NCBI RefSeq assembly: GCF_013410945.1
Contig: NZ_JACCCH010000001.1
Location: 806,001 to 870,000 of the forward strand
Length of the DNA: 64,000 nt
Source: Leifsonia sp. AK011
Lineage (GTDB): Bacteria > Actinomycetota > Actinomycetes > Actinomycetales > Microbacteriaceae
Direction of reading: 5' to 3'
Shown here: piece by piece, positions 59,590 through 64,000 of the stretch
Layout of the letters: each line of letters opens with the position of its first letter
How positions within the stretch are numbered: the first letter of the stretch is position 1
Position numbers and translations under genes: made by a program
The notes under the pieces: generated by a model
The model's database searches: none
Told to the model about the DNA's origin: nothing
Seen by the model: the letters and a program-made list of their open reading frames with translations, nothing else

Positions 59590-59602
59590 ACACTCTCTGG
59601 TT

Positions 59603-59757
59603 CTACTGACCTTGGGTGTTGTCGTTCTCTTCAGCACGTGGGGGCCCCGGCTGGCCTGCTCGATGAGGCTCCGCCCGTAAACGCCCGCCACACCCGAGCC
59701 TCATCGAGCAGGCCATCCGCGACCCAAGTCTCGCGGACGTGCTCGTGAGGTCAGTAG
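59603..59757. repeat. 155-bp nested inverted repeat
   Basis: Outer arms CTACTGACCT (59603-59612) and AGGTCAGTAG (59748-59757) are perfect. Further pairs are CTTGGG/CCCAAG (59611-59616 with 59723-59728) and GCACGT/ACGTGC (59634-59639 with 59737-59742). The inner arms pair perfectly over 20 bases (59652-59671 with 59696-59715; core GCCTGCTCGATGAGGC). Size and form resemble a small non-autonomous element or REP cluster. Confidence 0.75.
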
Positions 59758-59830
59758 CCCACATCGTGGGGCGGTATGGGCGGCTCTCGTGACACGCTGG
59801 TTTGCACCATCCCATCCCCCCTTGGCACTA

Positions 59831-59888
59831 CGACTGTTCCGATATGGCTGCCATCTCGCGCCGAATAGCAGCCATATCGGAACAGTCG
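59831..59888. repeat. Large palindrome, copy 2 of the TTCCGATATGGCT family
   Basis: Perfect 21-bp arms (59831-59851 with 59868-59888) around a 16-base loop. It shares TGTTCCGATATGGCTGCCA with copy 1 at 28907-28990, and both lie between convergent genes. Confidence 0.85.
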
Positions 59889-59926
59889 GGACATCCCCGC
59901 GCGGGATGCACCCTGCGACGACCTGA

Positions 59927-60008
59927 GGGATGGCTGGGGCCGACCGGCCAGGCTCGGGTGGGCCGGGCATCTATGGGCGGAGCCTGGCCGGTCGGCCCCA
60001 GCAATCCC
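59927..60008. repeat. 82-bp GC-rich palindrome
   Basis: Arms of 29 bases (59927-59955 with 59980-60008) have one mismatch. The inner 23 are perfect (GGGGCCGACCGGCCAGGCTC part). Loop 24 bases. Confidence 0.85.
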
Positions 60009-60027
60009 GGCACCCCGACAACACAAA

Positions 60028-60054
60028 GGGCCGCCCCCAAGAAGGAGACGGCCC
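60028..60054 (-). terminator. Terminator of the YccA gene
   Basis: On minus, GGGCCG and CGGCCC pair across a purine/pyrimidine loop, and TTTGTGTTGT follows. Confidence 0.75.
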
Positions 60055-60069
60055 GAGTGCGTGAGAGCG

Positions 60070-60876
60070 CTAGTTGCGCGCGATGGCGAGCATGCGCAGC
60101 AGCTCGAGGTAGAGCCAGATGACCGTCACCATGATGCCGAACGCGCCCGTCCAGCCGTACTTGGCCGGGGCCTTGTTGTTGGCGCCCTTCTGGATGAAGT
60201 CGAAGTCGAGCACGAGCGAGTACGCCGCGAGGATCACGACGAAGACGCCCAGCACGACGCCGAGCGGGATGCCGAAGATCTCGACGTCGCCGCGCAGGCC
60301 CCACGGGTTGCCGTTGGCTCCACCGAAGATCATGATGCCGAGGTTCACGAGCGAGAACACGGCGTAGCCGATCATCGCGATGAGGAAGATCTTGGTGGCC
60401 CGCTTCGAGGCGCGGATCTTGCCGCTCGCGAACAGGGCGAGGGTCACACCCACGACGACGAAAGTCGCGATGACGGCCTGCAGCACGATGCCGGGCCACT
60501 GCTGCTCGTAGAACGCCGAGATGCCGCCGACGAACACACCCTGCGCAGCGGAGTACGCGAGGATGAGCGGCGCCGAGGGCTCCTTCTTGAAGATGTTGAC
60601 GAGGGCGAGCACGAAGCCCACGAGGCCGGCGCCGATCCACAGGAACGGTACGGCGGGCGCTGTGATCCAGCCCACTGCAGCGCCTGCGAGCAGCACTGCG
60701 AAGGTGAACACGGTCTTCTGGATCGTGTTCTCGACCGTCATCACGTCGCCGCGCTCCGGCGCGGAGGGCCGGTTGTAGATCTCATCGAGCTGCTGCGCGG
60801 AGATGTTCTGCGCTGCAGCAACCGCTCCCTGCGAGTTGAACGCCTCGTTGCGGAATGCGGGGTTGTTGAGTGCCAT
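60070..60876 (-). CDS. Bax inhibitor-1 / YccA family membrane protein
   Basis: 268 residues from ATG 60876 (GAAAGAGGAGAA upstream). Met at 60948 in the same frame lacks a ribosome site. N-terminal cytosolic region of about 65 residues (NNPAFRNEAFNSQGA), then seven spans with GVFVGGISAFYEQQWPGIVLQAVIATF and the C-terminal DFDFIQKGANNKAPAKYGW loop. YccA in E. coli modulates FtsH. Function here unknown; the family includes calcium leak channels. Confidence 0.88.
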   Translation of the reverse strand: MALNNPAFRNEAFNSQGAVAAAQNISAQQLDEIYNRPSAPERGDVMTVENTIQKTVFTFAVLLAGAAVGWITAPAVPFLWIGAGLVGFVLALVNIFKKEPSAPLILAYSAAQGVFVGGISAFYEQQWPGIVLQAVIATFVVVGVTLALFASGKIRASKRATKIFLIAMIGYAVFSLVNLGIMIFGGANGNPWGLRGDVEIFGIPLGVVLGVFVVILAAYSLVLDFDFIQKGANNKAPAKYGWTGAFGIMVTVIWLYLELLRMLAIARN

Positions 60877-60913
60877 TTCTCCTCTTTCGAACTGGCTTGT
60901 GAGTTCTCCTAAT

Positions 60914-61465
60914 TTACCGGGTTTCGCTGGGTAAATGCAGGGGGTCACCGGATGCCGCGGCCCGTGGTCGCTTCGTCGTGGCGAGCAGTCGCGCCAACCA
61001 CGCGGACCCGACGAGCACCGCGAGCGAGATCACGAGCGCCGGCAGCATGCTCGAGTACTCGCTGAAGAAGCCCGGGAGCACGATCGAACTCGCGATCGGC
61101 AGGAGCACTGTCACGTAGCTCCGGAGGGGGCGGTGCCGCACGAGCAGCCAGGCGAGGTAGGGGACGGTCAGCGTCCAGACGGAGAACGGCCCGGTGAGAA
61201 GCAACCACAGCTGCCCGGTGGCCGGGGCGACCACGAGGATGCGGCGCCATCCGCGGGAGGGGAGGATGGACCATCCGACCGCGTACACGAGAGCCCCGTG
61301 CAGCAGGAGGAAGTTCGTGTAGGTGTTGGAGCCCTGCAGCCCGACCCCGCCCGCGATGATTAGTGCGAGCCCGGCGACGTAGCGTTCGCCGTAGGTGCCC
61401 CAGACGAGCGGGAGTGACCGCGTCGGCTCGCGCCACCGCGGAGAGGGGATTCGGTCAGAGAGCAC
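60914..61465 (-). CDS. Membrane protein of unknown function
   Basis: 183 residues from GTG 61465, overlapping the upstream gene by 11 bases. The frame is open to 61609, but the extra part lies over the upstream gene. Five or six hydrophobic segments, a conserved-looking GTYGERYVAGLALIIAGGVGLQGSNTYTNF near the start, and a basic C-terminus. I do not recognise the family. It is probably co-transcribed with the zinc-ribbon protein before it. Confidence 0.7.
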   Translation of the reverse strand: MLSDRIPSPRWREPTRSLPLVWGTYGERYVAGLALIIAGGVGLQGSNTYTNFLLLHGALVYAVGWSILPSRGWRRILVVAPATGQLWLLLTGPFSVWTLTVPYLAWLLVRHRPLRSYVTVLLPIASSIVLPGFFSEYSSMLPALVISLAVLVGSAWLARLLATTKRPRAAASGDPLHLPSETR

Positions 61466-61793
61466 CGGAGACCAGGATCCAGGTGATCGCGCCGATCCAG
61501 ACGACGAGCCACACGATGCCGAGAACGATCGCGAGTCGGGCCAGAAGGATGCCGCGCTCCCCGGTCTGCCGAATCTGGCGCGCTGCGACGAAGCCGAAGA
61601 TCGCGGCAACGGGCCCGCCGATGACTCCCAGAACGATGGCGATCACGGCCAGGAGGTTGAACGTTCGCCCCTCGCTGGGTTCCCGCGTCGGGCGGATCGC
61701 TGCCGGGACGGACGGAGCCAGGGGTGCACCACAGGAGAGGCAGAACTTCCAGTCGCCCTGCAGTTCTGCAGAGCACACGGCGCACGTCGACAT
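61455..61793 (-). CDS. Zinc-ribbon DUF4190 membrane protein
   Basis: 112 residues. Cys4, Cys7, Cys18 and Cys21 (CAVC...CLSC) form a zinc ribbon, followed by a short linker and two spans with IFGFVAARQIRQTGERG between, the DUF4190 signature. It is the third DUF4190 protein in the window. Function unknown. A -10 TAGCAT sits 6 bases upstream. Confidence 0.85.
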   Translation of the reverse strand: MSTCAVCSAELQGDWKFCLSCGAPLAPSVPAAIRPTREPSEGRTFNLLAVIAIVLGVIGGPVAAIFGFVAARQIRQTGERGILLARLAIVLGIVWLVVWIGAITWILVSGAL

Positions 61794-61799
61794 AGTGGA

Positions 61800-61805
61800 A
61801 TGCTA
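61800..61805 (-). promoter_or_regulatory. -10 element of the zinc-ribbon gene
   Basis: TAGCAT on minus, 6 bases before the ATG at 61793. The overlapping plus-strand AATGCT (61799-61804) is 6 bases before the GTG at 61811, so both divergent genes may be leaderless. Confidence 0.45.
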
Positions 61806-61810
61806 GTGGG

Positions 61811-62782
61811 GTGACGCACCCCGCCCGGCCCCTCGTGATCGGCCACCGGGGTGCCAGCGGCTATCGTCCGGAGCACACGGCTGCCGCGTATGAGCTCGCG
61901 TTCGAGCTCGGCGCGGATGCGGTCGAGCCCGACATCGTGGCCACTCGTGACGGCGTGCTGGTGCTGAGGCACGAGAACGAGATCTCCGGTACGACGGATG
62001 TCGCGAGCCATCCCGAGTTCGCCTCCCGGCGCACCACGAAGCTGGTCGACGGCGTGAAGCACACGGGCTGGTTCACCGAGGACTTCACCTGGTCTGAGCT
62101 GGCAACCCTCACGGCGCGGGAGAGGCTGCCCGAGTTGCGGCCGGACTCGGCGCAGTTCGCCGAGGAGACAGGCCCGGGCATCCTGCGTCTGCGGGATCTT
62201 CTGGGTCTCATGCCCGCGGGCAAGATCATGGTCGCGGAGATCAAGCACGCCACGTACTTCGCGTCGATCGGGCTGCCGCTCGACGAACTGTTCGCGAAGG
62301 AGATCGCCGACTGGGCGACGCCAGACAATCTCATTGTCGAGTGCTTCGAGACGACGGTGCTCGGCCAGATCCGTGAGCGCGGGGTGCCGGGTCGCGTGGT
62401 GTTCCTGCTGGAGTCGTCGGGATCACCGGCCGACCAGGTGTCGCAGTTCGGCCGTGCGGCGAAGCGGTACGCCGACTACCTCACCGATGACGCGCTCGCC
62501 GGGCTCGCGGCATCCGTCGACGGCATCAGCGTGGACAAGCGGATGCTGCTCGACGAGAGGTCCGGAGGCACGACCGATCTCGTCGCCCGCGCACACGCCG
62601 GCGGTCTCGAGGTCTACACCTGGACGCTGCGAGCCGAGAACCGCTTCCTCTCGCCGCAGTTCCGCGCGGGCGAGCCGGAGGAGTTCGGGGACTGGCAGGC
62701 GGAGTTCGGCCTCATCCTGGGCACGGGACTCGACGGGGTCTTTGCCGATCAACCCGACCTGGTGCGCGCGCTGCTGGGCTGA
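61811..62782 (+). CDS. glpQ: Glycerophosphodiester phosphodiesterase
   Basis: 323 residues from GTG 61811. VIGHRGASGYRPEHTAAAYELAFELGADAVEPDIVATRDGVLVLRHE holds His12, Glu21, the metal-binding E-x-D and the second His of the GDPD TIM barrel. No signal peptide, so it is cytosolic. It splits glycerophosphodiesters to glycerol-3-phosphate, the substrate of GlpD. Divergent from the zinc-ribbon gene with only 17 bases between starts. Confidence 0.92.
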   Translation: MTHPARPLVIGHRGASGYRPEHTAAAYELAFELGADAVEPDIVATRDGVLVLRHENEISGTTDVASHPEFASRRTTKLVDGVKHTGWFTEDFTWSELATLTARERLPELRPDSAQFAEETGPGILRLRDLLGLMPAGKIMVAEIKHATYFASIGLPLDELFAKEIADWATPDNLIVECFETTVLGQIRERGVPGRVVFLLESSGSPADQVSQFGRAAKRYADYLTDDALAGLAASVDGISVDKRMLLDERSGGTTDLVARAHAGGLEVYTWTLRAENRFLSPQFRAGEPEEFGDWQAEFGLILGTGLDGVFADQPDLVRALLG

Positions 62783-62810
62783 CCCAGGCGGTGGCGTCGG
62801 CGCTCGCCCG

Positions 62811-62816
62811 TAGAAT
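62811..62816 (+). promoter_or_regulatory. -10 element of pcrA
   Basis: TAGAAT lies 9 bases before ATG 62826, allowing at most a few untranslated bases. Confidence 0.45.
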
Positions 62817-62825
62817 CGTGGGGTC

Positions 62826-64000
62826 ATGTCATCCGTGCCCCTTCTGCCCCCGCCGGACGACGAGCCCCTGCTCGCTGGCCTCAACCCCCAGCAGCGCGAG
62901 GCTGTGCTCTACCGCGGACAGTCGCTGCTCATCGTGGCGGGCGCTGGCTCCGGCAAGACGAGCGTGCTCACACGGCGCATCGCCGGTCTGCTGAAGTGGC
63001 GGGAGGCGTGGCCGAGCCAGATCCTCGCGATCACGTTCACCAACAAAGCCGCGGCCGAGATGCGCGAGCGGGTCAAGGCGCTCGTCGGCGACGAGGCCGA
63101 CGGCATGTGGATCTCGACGTTCCACTCCGCGTGCGTGCGCATCCTGCGACGCCAGGCGGAGTCGATGGGGATGAAGCAGAGCTTCACCATCTACGACACC
63201 GCGGACTCCCGCGCGCTCATGAAGCGGATCATCAAGGAGCTGGACGCCGACACCATGGGCTTCACGGTCAGTGGTGCGCTCAGTCGTATCTCGCGGCTCA
63301 AGAACGAGCTCACCGACGTTGACGGCTTCGCACGCAACGCCAACCTCTCTGACCCGAAGGAGGCGCTGCTGCTGGAGATCTTCCGGCTGTACACCGCGTC
63401 CCTGCGCCGGGCGAACGCCCTCGACTTCGACGACATCATCGCCGAGACCGTCTACCTGTTCCGTGCGTTCCCGGATGTCGCGGCGCTCTACCAGAAGCGG
63501 TTCCGCCACGTGCTCGTCGACGAGTACCAGGACACCAACCACGCGCAGTACGCGCTCGTGCGGGAACTCGTCCGGGCGCCGGCGCTGAGCCCGGATCCCC
63601 TTCGAGAACCTCAGGGAGCGATCGGCGGCGCATCCCTCACCGTCGTCGGTGACAGCGACCAGTCGATCTACGCGTTCCGCGGCGCCGACATCCGCAACAT
63701 CGTCGAGTTCGAGCGCGACTTCCCCAACTCGAAGGTCATCCTGCTCGAGCAGAACTACCGCTCGACCCAGAACATCCTCGATGCCGCGAACGCGGTCATC
63801 TCCAACAACTTCGACCGCAAGGCCAAGAACCTCTTCACCGTCGTGGGTTCCGGCGACAAGATCGTCGGCTACACCGGCTACTCGGGCCATGACGAGGCGC
63901 AGTTCGTCGCCGACGAGGTCGAGAAGCTGCGGGATGCCGGGGCGAGCTACAACGACATCGCCGTCTTCGTGCGCACCAACTCGCAGACACGACCGCTGGA
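62826..64000 (+). CDS. pcrA: UvrD/PcrA-type DNA helicase (5' part)
   Basis: At least 391 residues; it runs off the window end. SF1A motifs: Q motif LNPQQREAVLY, Walker A AGAGSGKT (38-45), FTNKAAAEMRERV, Walker B VLVDEYQDTN, motif III VGDSDQSIYAFRGAD and motif IV LLEQNYRSTQNIL. It unwinds DNA in repair. Between Walker B and motif III is an insertion of about 20 residues (RAPALSPDPLREPQGAIGG), part of which is encoded by the repeat at 63598-63616. The gene is missing from a simple closed-frame search because its stop is outside. Confidence 0.95.
   Translation, partial: MSSVPLLPPPDDEPLLAGLNPQQREAVLYRGQSLLIVAGAGSGKTSVLTRRIAGLLKWREAWPSQILAITFTNKAAAEMRERVKALVGDEADGMWISTFHSACVRILRRQAESMGMKQSFTIYDTADSRALMKRIIKELDADTMGFTVSGALSRISRLKNELTDVDGFARNANLSDPKEALLLEIFRLYTASLRRANALDFDDIIAETVYLFRAFPDVAALYQKRFRHVLVDEYQDTNHAQYALVRELVRAPALSPDPLREPQGAIGGASLTVVGDSDQSIYAFRGADIRNIVEFERDFPNSKVILLEQNYRSTQNILDAANAVISNNFDRKAKNLFTVVGSGDKIVGYTGYSGHDEAQFVADEVEKLRDAGASYNDIAVFVRTNSQTRPL
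63598..63616. repeat. REP-like element inside pcrA
   Basis: CCCTTCGAGAACCTCAGGG differs by one base from the element at 19535-19553 and is in the same reading frame, encoding LREPQG at residues 259-264 between helicase motifs. Confidence 0.7.

Larger units (their letters stand above)
59590..60069. other. 480-base non-coding spacer with three large palindromes
   Basis: It lies between the convergent guaA and the YccA gene. It holds palindromes at 59603-59757, 59831-59888 and 59927-60008, and a minus-strand terminator at 60028-60054. No plausible gene is present. Confidence 0.85.

Noticed and set aside
59590-60069. A small gene in the guaA downstream spacer
   Set aside because: Short frames there are explained by the GC-rich palindromes and lack starts with ribosome sites.

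Overview
This is a high-GC actinobacterial chromosome segment, most likely from Microbacteriaceae. The gene order is tuf, S10, spc, alpha, rplM-rpsI-glmM, coaA/glmS, alr-tsaE-tsaB-rimI-tsaD, groES, guaB, guaB3, guaA, pcrA. Coding capacity is about 95 percent. Many genes start within 6-9 bases of a TANNNT -10 hexamer, meaning leaderless mRNAs, which are frequent in actinobacteria. No tRNA, rRNA, CRISPR array, insertion sequence or prophage was seen.

Layout. 1-49 is the 3' end of tuf. 123-8024 is an accessory block between the str and S10 operons: an acyltransferase, a 1485-residue cell-wall-binding secreted protein and an MMPL transporter. 8353-18131 is the S10-spc ribosomal protein run rpsJ to rplO, without rpsN. 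18215-23498 holds secY-adk and then infA-rpmJ-rpsM-rpsK-rpoA-rplQ. 23563-25434 (minus) is an OafA-like membrane acyltransferase, divergent from truA. rplM-rpsI-glmM follow. coaA (minus) and glmS (plus) are divergent, and glmS begins a tightly overlapping operon acpS-alr-tsaE-tsaB-rimI-tsaD that joins amino sugar, acyl carrier, D-alanine and tRNA t6A synthesis.

36-49.6 kb: two DUF4190 membrane proteins, a THUMP-like methyltransferase, groES under dual CIRCE control, rarD, and a branched-chain amino acid ABC system. That system has two paralogous binding lipoproteins on plus and livHMGF on minus, converging. guaB and a glycosyltransferase come next. 49.6-59.6 kb: an RgpF-like polysaccharide protein (minus), guaB3-glpD, a KhtTU-type K+/H+ antiporter pair, a SURF1 protein, a DUF3817 protein and guaA. 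59.6-64 kb: an unusual 480-base spacer with three large palindromes, a YccA/BI-1 protein, two small membrane proteins, a glycerophosphodiesterase and the start of a pcrA/uvrD helicase that runs off the window.

The most interesting signals are repeats and structured DNA. One palindrome family (core TGTTCCGATATGGCTGCCA) occurs in two spacers between convergent genes and shows a compensatory base change. A 19-base REP-like element lies in frame inside adk and pcrA, where it encodes the same hexapeptide, and a relative lies in rpsQ. A histone-H1-like tail is fused to ribosomal protein L15. LivH carries an extracytoplasmic domain. GuaB3 has Ser at the catalytic Cys position.
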